NCBI GenBank assembly: GCA_963973915.1
Contig: CAXBBM010000005.1
Location: 173,950 to 237,949, forward strand
Direction of reading: 5' to 3'
DNA: 64,000 nt
DNA from: Polycyclovorans sp002706265
Lineage (GTDB): Bacteria; Pseudomonadota; Gammaproteobacteria; Nevskiales; Nevskiaceae
This document shows, in pieces, positions 44,701-51,876 of the stretch (its first letter is position 1; each line of letters opens with the position of its first letter). A model generated the notes under the pieces. That model had not been told where the DNA came from. It made no database searches and worked only from the letters and a program-made list of their open reading frames with translations. A program made the position numbers and the translations under genes.

Positions 44701-44953
44701 CCCGATCCTAATGACCTCGCTTGCGTTCATGTTGGGCGTGCTGCCGCTGGCCATCTCGACCGGCGCCGGCTCGGGCGGCCAGAATGCCATCGGTACCGGC
44801 GTCATCGGCGGCATGCTGGGCGGAACCGTGCTGGCGGTCTTATTCGTGCCGGTGTTCTTCGTCTGGGTCCGCCGGCTGGTCGAGCGCGGCAAGGTACGGA
44901 TGCACGGCAGCCCGGCACCCGCGGATACACAGGTGGAGGAGCGTTCACAATGA
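41792..44953 (+). CDS. RND efflux inner-membrane transporter, HAE1 type (AcrB/MexB-like)
   Basis: A 1053-aa RND transporter with the standard order: first helix MINFFIDRPIFAWVIAIVIM, porter domain segments, GLLVDDAIVVVENVERVM with the paired Asp of the proton relay in TM4, and a second half with DEDQGLMFLLVTAPPGAV. The length is normal for AcrB. It exports amphiphilic compounds using proton motive force. It overlaps the adaptor and the outer-membrane factor by ATGA at both ends. Confidence 0.96.
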   Translation: MINFFIDRPIFAWVIAIVIMLLGLLSIRTLPVAQYPAIAPPSIAITGNYPGASAETVQNTVTQVIEQQMSGLDNLLYFSSESNKDGTLAITLTFEQGTDPDVAQVQVQNKLSLATPQLPTEVQLQGLRVAKATRNFLMVVGFVSTDGSMNRSDISDFVVSTVQDPLSRTPGVGDYQVFGSAYAMRIWLDPARLHSYSLTPVDVVAAIRAQNVQISSGEIGGKPQVEGQQLNATVIGPTRLQTIEDFENILLRVSADGAQVRLRDVARVALGGESESINALYNGQPASGIAIRLAVGANALDTADAVRATIEQLRPNFPQGLDVVYPYDTTPFVRLSIEEVVKTLFEAVVLVFLVMYLFLQNLRATFIPTIAVPVVLLGTFAVLAAAGFTINSLTMFATVLAIGLLVDDAIVVVENVERVMAEEGLSPKEATRKSMRQITGALIGIGLVLSAVFLPMAFFGGSTGVVYRQFSITIISAMALSVLVALIFTPALCSTVLKPSAHGGHAPRRGFFGAFNRGFDASNRRYQSGVQRMVQRAGRGMVIYLAIVVAMGWVYTRIPTAFLPDEDQGLMFLLVTAPPGAVSSRTEAALAQARDYLLNEEGEIVESVFTVSGFSFSGRGQNAGMAFVRLKDWAERPGAHNRVQALASRTTEHFSGYRDAKVFAVAPPAIMELGTATGFDVVLQDRGGLGHEKLLNARNQLLGMAAQSPALAATRPNGLSDEPQYKVDIDWEKASAFGLTVNDINNTLSAAWGSVFVNQYIDRGRVKRVFVQGDAPSRMSPEDFGQWYVRNSAGEMVPFTAFSSGRWVYGSPKLERYNGIPSAQILGEPAQGYSTGAAMQEVESLIAKLPAGIGHEWTGLSFEERRAGGQAPALYAISILVVFLCLAALYESWSIPLSVMLVVPLGVLGAVLATLMRGLDNDVYFQVGLLVTVGLSAKNAILIIEFAKANYEQGMGLIEATVEAARQRLRPILMTSLAFMLGVLPLAISTGAGSGGQNAIGTGVIGGMLGGTVLAVLFVPVFFVWVRRLVERGKVRMHGSPAPADTQVEERSQ

Positions 44954-46413
44954 AGCCGATCCGAATGCTCAGTGCCATCGCCGCAGTGGCCACACTGACC
45001 GCCTGCGCGCTGGAGCCGCCCTACGAACGGCCCGATGCCCCGGTCGTCGCGGCTTTCCCACAGCCCTCCCCGGCGCCGGTTGACCCGCAAACCGCAGCCG
45101 CAACCGCAACCGCAACCGCAACCGCCGACATAGGCTGGCGCGACTTCTTTTCCGACGTGCGCCTGCAGAGACTGATCGAGATCGCGCTGGACAACAACCG
45201 CGACCTGCGCGTGGCCGTGCTCAACATCGAAGCGGCGCGCGCGCGCTACCGGATCCAGCGCTCCGAGTTGCTGCCTGGGGTCGATGCCAGCGCTTCCGAA
45301 ACGGCGCAGGGCCTGCCGGACGCGCTCACGGTTCCCGGTCAGCCCAGCACCACTCACACCTACAGCGCCAACCTGGGCATCACCGCCTATGAACTCGACC
45401 TGTTCGGCCGCGTTCGCAGCCTGAGTCACGCCGCGCTGCAGCAGTACCTGAGTGTCGAGGAGACCCGGCGCAGCGTGCAGATCGCGCTGGTGGCCGAGGT
45501 GGCCAGCGCCTACCTCAGCGAACGCACCGACCAGGCACTGCTCGAGATGACCGCCGACACCCTCACCAGTCAGCAGGCGTCCTACGAGCTGACGCAGCGC
45601 AGCTTTGAGGCCGAGACCGCCAGCGCCGTAGACCTGCGCCAGGCGCAGACGACGCTGGAGACCGCGCGTGTCAACCTCGCGCGGTTCCGGCGCCTGGTCC
45701 AGCAGGACCGCAACGCGCTGCTGCTGCTGCTGGGCGTGCCGGCGCTGCCAGCCGATCTGCCCGCCCCGAAAAGTTTGGACGAACAGCAACTGCTGACCGA
45801 GCTTCCGGCCGGCGTGCCGTCCGAGGTGTTGACGCAGCGTCCCGACGTGAGCGCCGCGGAACACCGCCTGATCGCCGCCAATGCCAACATCGGCGCGGCA
45901 CGCGCCGCCTTCTTTCCACGCATCACGCTGACCGGCAGCTACGGCACCATGAGCACGGAGTTGGACGGGCTGTTCGACAGCGGCTCGAGCGCCTGGAGCT
46001 TCGTGCCGTCGATCACGGTGCCAATCTTCACTGGGGGCGCCAACCGTGCCAACCTCGAACTCGCCGAGGTCCTCAGGAACATCGACATCGCTCGCTACGA
46101 GCAGGCAATACAGAGCGCATTTCGCGAGGTGGCCGACGCGCTGGTCGCGCGGGGCACGCTGGACGAGCAGCTCGCGGCCCAGCAGGCCCTGGTCGAGGCG
46201 ACCCAGGACAGCCACCGGCTCGCCGAGATGCGCTTCAGCGCCGGCGTCGACAGCTACTTCGCCGTGCTTGATGCGCAGCGCTCTCTGTATTCGGCGCAGC
46301 AGGCCTACCTCTCCACCCGGCTCGCGCGGCTGCAGAATCTGGTGACGCTTTACAAGGCACTCGGCGGCGGCTGGAACGAGCAGACCCTGGTCAGAGCCAC
46401 CGCCGGGCGGTAG
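44950..46413 (+). CDS. Outer-membrane efflux factor (OprM/TolC type), lipoprotein
   Basis: A 487-aa outer-membrane factor of the RND system. The lipobox is LTAC near residue 19, followed by two OEP repeats (IALDNNRDLRVAVLNIEAARARYRI; LTQRPDVSAAEHRLIAANANIGAARAAFFPRITL). The start ATG overlaps the permease stop as ATGA. A tandem-hexamer tract at 45091-45126 encodes a Thr-Ala run near the mature N-terminus. It completes a tetR-adaptor-pump-channel unit. Confidence 0.93.
   Translation: MKPIRMLSAIAAVATLTACALEPPYERPDAPVVAAFPQPSPAPVDPQTAAATATATATADIGWRDFFSDVRLQRLIEIALDNNRDLRVAVLNIEAARARYRIQRSELLPGVDASASETAQGLPDALTVPGQPSTTHTYSANLGITAYELDLFGRVRSLSHAALQQYLSVEETRRSVQIALVAEVASAYLSERTDQALLEMTADTLTSQQASYELTQRSFEAETASAVDLRQAQTTLETARVNLARFRRLVQQDRNALLLLLGVPALPADLPAPKSLDEQQLLTELPAGVPSEVLTQRPDVSAAEHRLIAANANIGAARAAFFPRITLTGSYGTMSTELDGLFDSGSSAWSFVPSITVPIFTGGANRANLELAEVLRNIDIARYEQAIQSAFREVADALVARGTLDEQLAAQQALVEATQDSHRLAEMRFSAGVDSYFAVLDAQRSLYSAQQAYLSTRLARLQNLVTLYKALGGGWNEQTLVRATAGR
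45091..45126. repeat. Hexanucleotide tandem tract coding Thr-Ala repeats
   Basis: Six consecutive hexamers based on ACCGCA (the second is GCCGCA and the last ends GCC) lie in frame in the outer-membrane factor gene. They encode a run TAAATATATATA. Slippage would add or remove Thr-Ala pairs without shifting the frame, so length variation between strains is possible. Confidence 0.75.
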
Positions 46414-46616
46414 CAGGCGAAGTCCTGCCGCCCCCGCGGATTCGGCATGCCAGCCGCCGCCCACGCAAGACTGCTGCCACGCCGTGCTGCGCTTCAGCGA
46501 AACGAACTGATCAGGCTTGCGCTTTGCCAGAAAGGCACAGGCGCTCTCGGCCTGTTCGCCGGTTCGGACGTCAGGTGGCGCAGACGGATAAGGTCCGCCT
46601 TTTGCCGCCGCGCGGG

Positions 46617-47813
46617 CTAACCCTGAACGACCTTGCAGGCCACACGCAGGCGGGCCAGACCTTCTGCCATTTCGGCCTCGGTGATGTTCAGCGGCGGCGC
46701 AAAGCGCAGCACCTCGGGGCCGGCCTGCAGCATCCAGACCCCGGCCTCCAGGCCGGCGGCGACCAGCGAGGCGGCGGTCCGGCCCGGGGCCAGCACCGCG
46801 CCGATCAGCAAGCCCAGTCCACGCACCGACGTCCAGAGGCCGAAGTCGTGCTGCAGGCTGGCAAGGCCGGCGACCAGCTGCCGGTGACGGGCCTGCACGT
46901 TGGCCTGCAGTGCCGGCTTGAGCACTTCGTCGAGCACCGCGCCGGCCACGGCGCAGCCCAGCGGATTGCCGCCATAGGTCGAGCCGTGGGTGCCGGGCTG
47001 CAGGGTCTGCGCCAGCGCGTCGGTGGTCAGCATGGCGCCAATCGGGAAGCCGCCGCCCAGGCCCTTGGCGGTGCTGAGCACGTCGGGCACCACGCCGAAA
47101 TGCTGATAGGCATACAGATGCCCGGTGCGGCCGTTGCCGGTCTGCACTTCATCGAAAATCAGCAGGGCGTCGTGCCGGGTGGTCAGTTCACGGGCGCGTT
47201 GCAGATAAGCCTGAGCAGCGGGCATGACGCCGCTTTCACCCTGGATCGGCTCGACCACGAAGGCGCAGACGTCCGGACCCATGGCCGCTTCCAGCGCCGC
47301 CACGTCGTTGAACGGCACGTGTTCGATATTGCCGGGCAGCGGCTCGAAGCTCTGCGCGTACTTGGGCTGCCCGCCAACGCTCACGGTGAACAGGGTGCGG
47401 CCATGAAAGCCGTTGATGCACGCCACGATGCGGTTCTTGCCCGGGTCTTTGAGGTTGCCCACGCGGCGCGCCAGCTTGAATGCCGCCTCATTGGCCTCGG
47501 CGCCGGAATTACAGAAGAACACGCGCTCGGCAAAGGTGTTGGCCACCAGTTTCTGCGCCAGCTTCAAGGCCGGCTCATTGGTCAGCACGTTGGACACGTG
47601 CCACAGCTTCTGCGCCTGCTCGGTGATCGCTGCAACCAGTGCGGGATGCGCGTGTCCTAGCGTATTGACGGCAATGCCCGCGGCAAAATCGAGATAGTCG
47701 CGACCATTCTGGTCAAACCAGCGCGCGCCTTCACCGCGCACCGGAATGATGGCGGAAGGGGCGTAGTTCGGCACCATGACCGTATCGAATACATCGCGAC
47801 TGATCGACATCAT
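46617..47813 (-). CDS. argD: Class III aminotransferase, acetylornithine-type (ArgD-like)
   Basis: A 398-aa PLP enzyme with FDEVQTGNGRTG, the PLP lysine in STAKGLGGGFPIGAM, and the N-terminal substrate region YLDFAAGIAVNTLGHAHP. It most resembles acetylornithine (or succinyldiaminopimelate/succinylornithine) aminotransferases, so the exact substrate is uncertain. GAGG lies before a pair of ATG codons (47813 and 47810). It is divergent from lexA. Confidence 0.88.
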   Translation of the reverse strand: MMSISRDVFDTVMVPNYAPSAIIPVRGEGARWFDQNGRDYLDFAAGIAVNTLGHAHPALVAAITEQAQKLWHVSNVLTNEPALKLAQKLVANTFAERVFFCNSGAEANEAAFKLARRVGNLKDPGKNRIVACINGFHGRTLFTVSVGGQPKYAQSFEPLPGNIEHVPFNDVAALEAAMGPDVCAFVVEPIQGESGVMPAAQAYLQRARELTTRHDALLIFDEVQTGNGRTGHLYAYQHFGVVPDVLSTAKGLGGGFPIGAMLTTDALAQTLQPGTHGSTYGGNPLGCAVAGAVLDEVLKPALQANVQARHRQLVAGLASLQHDFGLWTSVRGLGLLIGAVLAPGRTAASLVAAGLEAGVWMLQAGPEVLRFAPPLNITEAEMAEGLARLRVACKVVQG

Positions 47814-47905
47814 TCAAACCTCGGAAAAGCCTTGTGAAAAAGGGCGCGCATTATCACGAGCGCACGCGCCGAAGGCGAATCATGACCTGAATCAAGCGCT
47901 TGTCG

Positions 47906-47921
47906 CTGTATGGATTGACAG
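47906..47921 (+). promoter_or_regulatory. SOS box 1 upstream of lexA, overlapping the -35
   Basis: CTGTATGGATTGACAG matches the LexA consensus CTGT-N8-ACAG exactly. It contains a perfect -35 hexamer TTGACA (47915-47920), so LexA binding would block RNA polymerase. It lies 49 bp before the lexA start codon. Confidence 0.9.
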
Positions 47922-47939
47922 CTCCCGGCAATCGGGGGA

Positions 47940-47955
47940 CTGTATGTTTAGCCAG
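47940..47955 (+). promoter_or_regulatory. SOS box 2 upstream of lexA
   Basis: CTGTATGTTTAGCCAG is a near match to CTGT-N8-ACAG, 34 bp after box 1. It sits where the -10 region of the promoter with TTGACA at 47915 would lie. Two boxes in tandem are typical of lexA autoregulation. Confidence 0.75.
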
Positions 47956-47970
47956 ATACCAGGACCTGCC

Positions 47971-48603
47971 ATGACCATCGCTCCGCTGACCGACCGCCAG
48001 CAAGCCATTCTCGATTTCATCCACGAACACCTGGGTGACCGCGGCGCCCCACCGACCCGTGCCGACATCATGGCGCGCTTCGGCTTTCGTTCACCCACGG
48101 CCGCCGACGACCACCTGAAAGCCCTGGCCCGCAAGGGCGCCATCGAACTGCTGCCCGGCGCGGCGCGCGGCATTCGCGTGCTGGCCGATCGCTCCGACGC
48201 CCCCACCGGTCTGCCCATCGTCGGCCGGGTTGCCGCTGGCCAGCCGATCATGTCCGACGCCGGTATCGAACGCTGGGTGCCGGTGGAGCCGGGCTTCTTT
48301 TCCCCGCGCGCACATTTCCTGTTGCGCGTACACGGCGAGTCGATGCGCGACGCCGGCATCTTCAATGGCGACCTGCTGGCCGTGCACCGCACGCCCGTGG
48401 CCGAGAGTGGCCAGATCGTCGTCGCCCGGCTGGATGACGAAATCACCGTCAAGCGCCTGCGGCTGCGGGAGACCATCGCCGAACTGCTGCCCGCCAACAG
48501 CGCCTACGCGCCGATCCGCATCGACCTCAACCGCCAGGAACTGGTCATCGAGGGCCGCGCCGTGGGCCTGATCCGCGCCGGGGACATGGCCCGCAACCTG
48601 TGA
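47971..48603 (+). CDS. lexA: LexA, SOS repressor
   Basis: LexA represses DNA-damage genes and self-cleaves when RecA filaments form. The 210-aa product has the winged-helix N-terminus (LTDRQQAILDFIHEH, GFRSPTAADDHLKALARKGAI), the cleavage bond at Ala89-Gly90 (RVAAGQP), and the Ser/Lys dyad Ser124 (GESMRDAGI) and Lys161 (EITVKRL). ATG 47971 has AGGA 6 nt before it. Two SOS boxes upstream imply autoregulation. Its stop overlaps imuA as GTGA, making a lexA-imuA-imuB cassette. Confidence 0.95.
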   Translation: MTIAPLTDRQQAILDFIHEHLGDRGAPPTRADIMARFGFRSPTAADDHLKALARKGAIELLPGAARGIRVLADRSDAPTGLPIVGRVAAGQPIMSDAGIERWVPVEPGFFSPRAHFLLRVHGESMRDAGIFNGDLLAVHRTPVAESGQIVVARLDDEITVKRLRLRETIAELLPANSAYAPIRIDLNRQELVIEGRAVGLIRAGDMARNL

Positions 48604-49190
48604 GCAGCGCCCTCGCCCAATTGATCGATCAAGGCCGCCTGTGGCGGGGTCACGTGCCGCGCACGGTGCACACCCTGCCCACCGGACATGCCGCCCTCGA
48701 CGCCGTGCTGCCCGGTGGCGGCTGGCCGCGCGGCGCGCTCAGTGAAGTGGTGCACGCCGCTCCCGGCAGCGGCGAGCTGCGGCTGGTGTTGCCGCTGCTG
48801 GCACGCCTGACCCAGCAGGGCCGTCCGGTTGCCCTGGTGGCCCCGCCGCTGCTGCCTTACGCGCCGGGCTGGGCGCAGGCCGGCGTAGACCTGTCACAGC
48901 TCATCGTCATCGAGGCGCCCGCACCGCAGGCGCTCGACACCACCTGCCAGCTCTTGCAGGCCGGCGCGGCGGCGGTGTGTCTGTGGGTCGTCAGGCTCAA
49001 TGAAATCGACACCCGGCGTCTGACCCTGGCCGCCGAAACCGCCCAGGCGTTTGCCCTGTGGATGCGCCATACCGCCGCACACGGCGCGCCGTCCACCGCC
49101 GCGCTCAGGCTGCGGGTGGACGGCAACGGCGCCGCGGTACTCAAGGTGCGGGGCGGCCGTCCACACGCACGGTGCCTGCTGGCCGCCTGA
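48600..49190 (+). CDS. imuA: ImuA, translesion synthesis-associated protein
   Basis: ImuA (RecA/SulA-like) is part of the ImuA-ImuB-DnaE2 mutasome, which performs error-prone lesion bypass. The 196-aa product begins MSSALAQLIDQGRLWRG at GTG 48600 and has a SulA/RecA-like central part (GHAALDAVLPGGGWPRGALSEV, AAPGSGELRLVLPLL). It overlaps lexA by GTGA, and imuB follows its stop by one base. The role of ImuA is less well established than that of ImuB and DnaE2. Confidence 0.9.
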   Translation: MSSALAQLIDQGRLWRGHVPRTVHTLPTGHAALDAVLPGGGWPRGALSEVVHAAPGSGELRLVLPLLARLTQQGRPVALVAPPLLPYAPGWAQAGVDLSQLIVIEAPAPQALDTTCQLLQAGAAAVCLWVVRLNEIDTRRLTLAAETAQAFALWMRHTAAHGAPSTAALRLRVDGNGAAVLKVRGGRPHARCLLAA

Positions 49191-49191
49191 A

Positions 49192-50631
49192 ATGCTGTGG
49201 CTCTGCCTGAGCTTTCCGCAACTGGCCCTGGACGCCGTGGGCGGTGACGCGCAGCGGCACTGGGTCATGGCCCGGCATGGCGCCCATCAGTGGGCGGTCA
49301 GCACCTGCGGTGCCATCACCCCCGGCATGCCGGTGAGCATGGCCCGCCTGCGCGCGCCCGAGGCCCTGGGCCTGTCACGGCAACCGCAGGCCGAACAGGC
49401 ATTGCTGGCCAGCCGCGCCGCCATGGCCTATGGCATCGGCAGCCCGGTGGTCGCCGAGAGGCTGGAAATCGCCGAACCCCATGCCGTGCCGCAGGCCTGC
49501 GTCTGGGTCGAGATTGGCGCCAGCCAGCGCCTGTTTGGCGGTCTGGAGGCGCTGCGCGATCAACTGTGCAGCGTGCTGATCGAGGCCGACGTGCAGGCCC
49601 GTATCGGCATTGCCCCGGCACGCGCCGCCGCCGCCCTGCTGGCCCAGGTCGGCGACACCGCGCCCTGCCTGCACAGCGCCGATCTTCCGGCGCGGCTGGC
49701 AACCCTGCCGATTGCCGCCCTGCCCTGGCCCAAGGCCTGGCGCGAACCGCTGCAGGGCATCGGCATTCACCGCGTGGGCCAGCTGTGGCAGCTGCCGCGC
49801 GAAGGCTTGCTGCGCCGCCTGGGGGCCGGATGCCTGCGGGCGCTGGACCAGCTTCATGGCCGCGCGCCCGAGCCGTTTCAGGCCATCACCCCGCCCAGCC
49901 AGTTCAACGTGCGGCTGGAACTGCTGGAAGAAATTGCCCACGTTGAAACGCTGCTGTTCCCCTTGCAGCGGTTACTGGGCGAGTTGCTGGGGTTTCTTGC
50001 CGCGCATGACCTTGCCGTGCTCAGGCTGCGGCTGGAGCTGGAACTGGCATGGGCGGGCGAAGGCGCGCAGCCGTCAGCGCAGGGCGCGCCGCTGGAACTG
50101 CAGCTGCTCAGCCCGGCCCGTCACCGTGACCGCCTGCTGCCGCCGCTGCGCGAACAATTGATGCAGCGCCCGCCGCCGGCGCCGGTACGCGCCCTGCGTC
50201 TGATCGCCGTCGAATGTACCCGCCCACACCCGGACCAGATCGATGCCTTTGTCGCCAGCCGCCAGGCCCAGGACTGGACCGCCACGCTGGAGCGCCTGCG
50301 TGCCCGCCTCGGCGAAGCGGCGGTGTGGACGCCCGTGGTCCGGGATGACCACCGGCCCGCTTTTGCACAAGACCGTGGCGCCCCCGGCAGCCGCGGCGTG
50401 GCGGCGCCCACCACCCGGCGCCCGTTGTGGTGGAACCCCCGCCCGCAGCCTCTGGCGCAATGCCCTGCGCGAACCGGCATCGAACGCATTGCCGGCGGCT
50501 GGTGGACCCCTGCGCCGCTGGACGCCGACTACGGCTGGGCCGACATCAACGGCCGCCAGGCCTGGGTGCGCCGCGATGTCAGCGGCGACCCGCTGGGCAA
50601 CCGCGCCTGGATCGAAGGCTGGGCCGGATGA
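49192..50631 (+). CDS. imuB: ImuB, Y-family polymerase-like mutasome protein
   Basis: ImuB is a Y-family-like protein that lacks polymerase activity and recruits DnaE2 to the beta clamp. The 479-aa product begins MLWLCLSFPQLALDA and has SRAAMAYGIGSPVVAERLEI, ASQRLFGGLEALRDQL and a thumb/little-finger-like part. The usual metal-binding acidic residues are not visible in the N-terminus. I could not find a clear clamp-binding motif. ATG 49192 follows the imuA stop by one base. Confidence 0.9.
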   Translation: MLWLCLSFPQLALDAVGGDAQRHWVMARHGAHQWAVSTCGAITPGMPVSMARLRAPEALGLSRQPQAEQALLASRAAMAYGIGSPVVAERLEIAEPHAVPQACVWVEIGASQRLFGGLEALRDQLCSVLIEADVQARIGIAPARAAAALLAQVGDTAPCLHSADLPARLATLPIAALPWPKAWREPLQGIGIHRVGQLWQLPREGLLRRLGAGCLRALDQLHGRAPEPFQAITPPSQFNVRLELLEEIAHVETLLFPLQRLLGELLGFLAAHDLAVLRLRLELELAWAGEGAQPSAQGAPLELQLLSPARHRDRLLPPLREQLMQRPPPAPVRALRLIAVECTRPHPDQIDAFVASRQAQDWTATLERLRARLGEAAVWTPVVRDDHRPAFAQDRGAPGSRGVAAPTTRRPLWWNPRPQPLAQCPARTGIERIAGGWWTPAPLDADYGWADINGRQAWVRRDVSGDPLGNRAWIEGWAG

Positions 50632-50738
50632 AACAGACCGCGCCGCAATGACCGAATCCGCCAGAATGAAAGCCCGTTTCCGCACCCGCAGCGCCTGCCC
50701 GCGCAGGCCGCCCCACGCACACCACCTGACCCTCCAAC

Positions 50739-51674
50739 ATGCACCGTCATAACACCCAGCCCTGGCAGCACGACCACACCTTTGCGCAGGACCGGCGACG
50801 GCCGGGCGAGTCGCGCACCTTGATCGTGATCGCCATCACCGCCGTGATGATGGTCATCGAGCTGGTTGCCGGCGTCAGCTTCGGCTCCATGGCCCTGCTG
50901 GCCGACGGCCTGCACATGGCCTCGCACACCGCCGCCCTCGGCATTTCGGCGTTTGCCTATGTCTACGCCCGAAAAAATGCCCGCAACCATCAATTCAGCT
51001 TCGGCACCGGCAAGGTCAATGCGCTGGGTGGCTTCACCGGCGCACTGCTGCTGGCGCTGTTTGCGGTGTTCATGGCCTTCGAAAGCGTGGTGAGGCTGTT
51101 GAATCCGGTGGCCATCGTTTTCGACCAGGCCATTGTCGTGGCCGTGCTGGGGCTGGTGGTGAATGGGGTCAGCGTGTTCATTCTTGGCTTCAAGGACCAC
51201 GATCACGGTGACGGTCATGACCACGCGCACGCGCACGACCACAACCTGAAGTCTGCCTACCTGCACGTGATTGCCGATGCCCTGACCTCGGTGCTCGCCA
51301 TCGTCGCCCTGCTGGCGGCCAAGCACTTTGGCCTGGTCTGGATGGACCCGGTGGTGGGCGTCATCGGCGCCGTGCTGGTGGCGCGCTGGTCGTACGGCCT
51401 GCTGGGCGCCACCAGCGCCGTGCTGCTGGACCGACAGGCCCCGGAGCCCCTGCGCCAGCAGGTTCGACACGCCATTGAAGCGCATGGGGACACGCGGGTC
51501 ACCGACCTGCATGTGTGGTCGATCGGGCCCGAGATTTATTCCGCGCAGATTGCCGCCGTGGCCCACGACCCGCTGTCGCCAGCCGACTACAAAGCGCTGA
51601 TCCCCGACTCACTGGGGCTGGTCCACGTGGCGGTCGAAGTGCATGTGTGCCCCGCTGACCAGCGCCTCACCTGA
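50739..51674 (+). CDS. dmeF: CDF family cation transporter, DmeF-like
   Basis: A 311-aa cation diffusion facilitator with six helices, the signature ADGLHMASHTAALGISAFAY, and a long His-rich loop (DHDHGDGHDHAHAHDHN) after the fourth helix. DmeF-type proteins export Co2+, Ni2+ or other divalent metals. The start is ATG 50739. It interrupts the imuB-dnaE2 order with no obvious functional link; insertion is the simplest explanation. Confidence 0.9.
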   Translation: MHRHNTQPWQHDHTFAQDRRRPGESRTLIVIAITAVMMVIELVAGVSFGSMALLADGLHMASHTAALGISAFAYVYARKNARNHQFSFGTGKVNALGGFTGALLLALFAVFMAFESVVRLLNPVAIVFDQAIVVAVLGLVVNGVSVFILGFKDHDHGDGHDHAHAHDHNLKSAYLHVIADALTSVLAIVALLAAKHFGLVWMDPVVGVIGAVLVARWSYGLLGATSAVLLDRQAPEPLRQQVRHAIEAHGDTRVTDLHVWSIGPEIYSAQIAAVAHDPLSPADYKALIPDSLGLVHVAVEVHVCPADQRLT

Positions 51675-51701
51675 TCCCCCTTCACGCCCGGAGCCCTGTG
51701 C

Positions 51702-51845
51702 ATGCGCGAGATCAACCTGACCGTGTTCGTGCCGTTCGCTTTTTTCTACATGAAAGAGTCGCTCAAGCTGGATTATCTGTGGGCGGGACTTTGCATCTTG
51801 GGCGCGGCTTTTTTCATTTTTCGCAGTCGCCGGGTCGGGGCCTGA
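51702..51845 (+). pseudogene. C-terminal remnant of a DUF486 (DMT family) membrane protein
   Basis: An in-frame stretch of 47 codons begins MREINLTVFVPFAFFYMKES and includes SLKLDYLWAGLCILGAAFFIF. This resembles the C-terminus of DUF486/DMT family proteins (typically about 110-120 aa). The N-terminal half is missing, and the sequence in front is unrelated. It is best read as a gene fragment left by rearrangement next to dmeF, within the imuB-dnaE2 interval. A short functional peptide is possible but less likely. Confidence 0.72.
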
Positions 51846-51876
51846 GCCCCGGCCCTGATCCCGCTGCGGCCCACCG

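Noticed and set aside
44641..46464. A 607-codon minus-strand frame across the efflux permease and channel genes
   Set aside because: Antisense shadow of genes with clear RND and outer-membrane factor domains.
46414..46616. A weak hairpin with T-run near 46575-46600 between the efflux operon and the aminotransferase gene
   Set aside because: Only a short stem forms (CGGA/TCCG with an irregular outer part), so I do not call it a terminator. The 203-bp gap holds nothing else clear.
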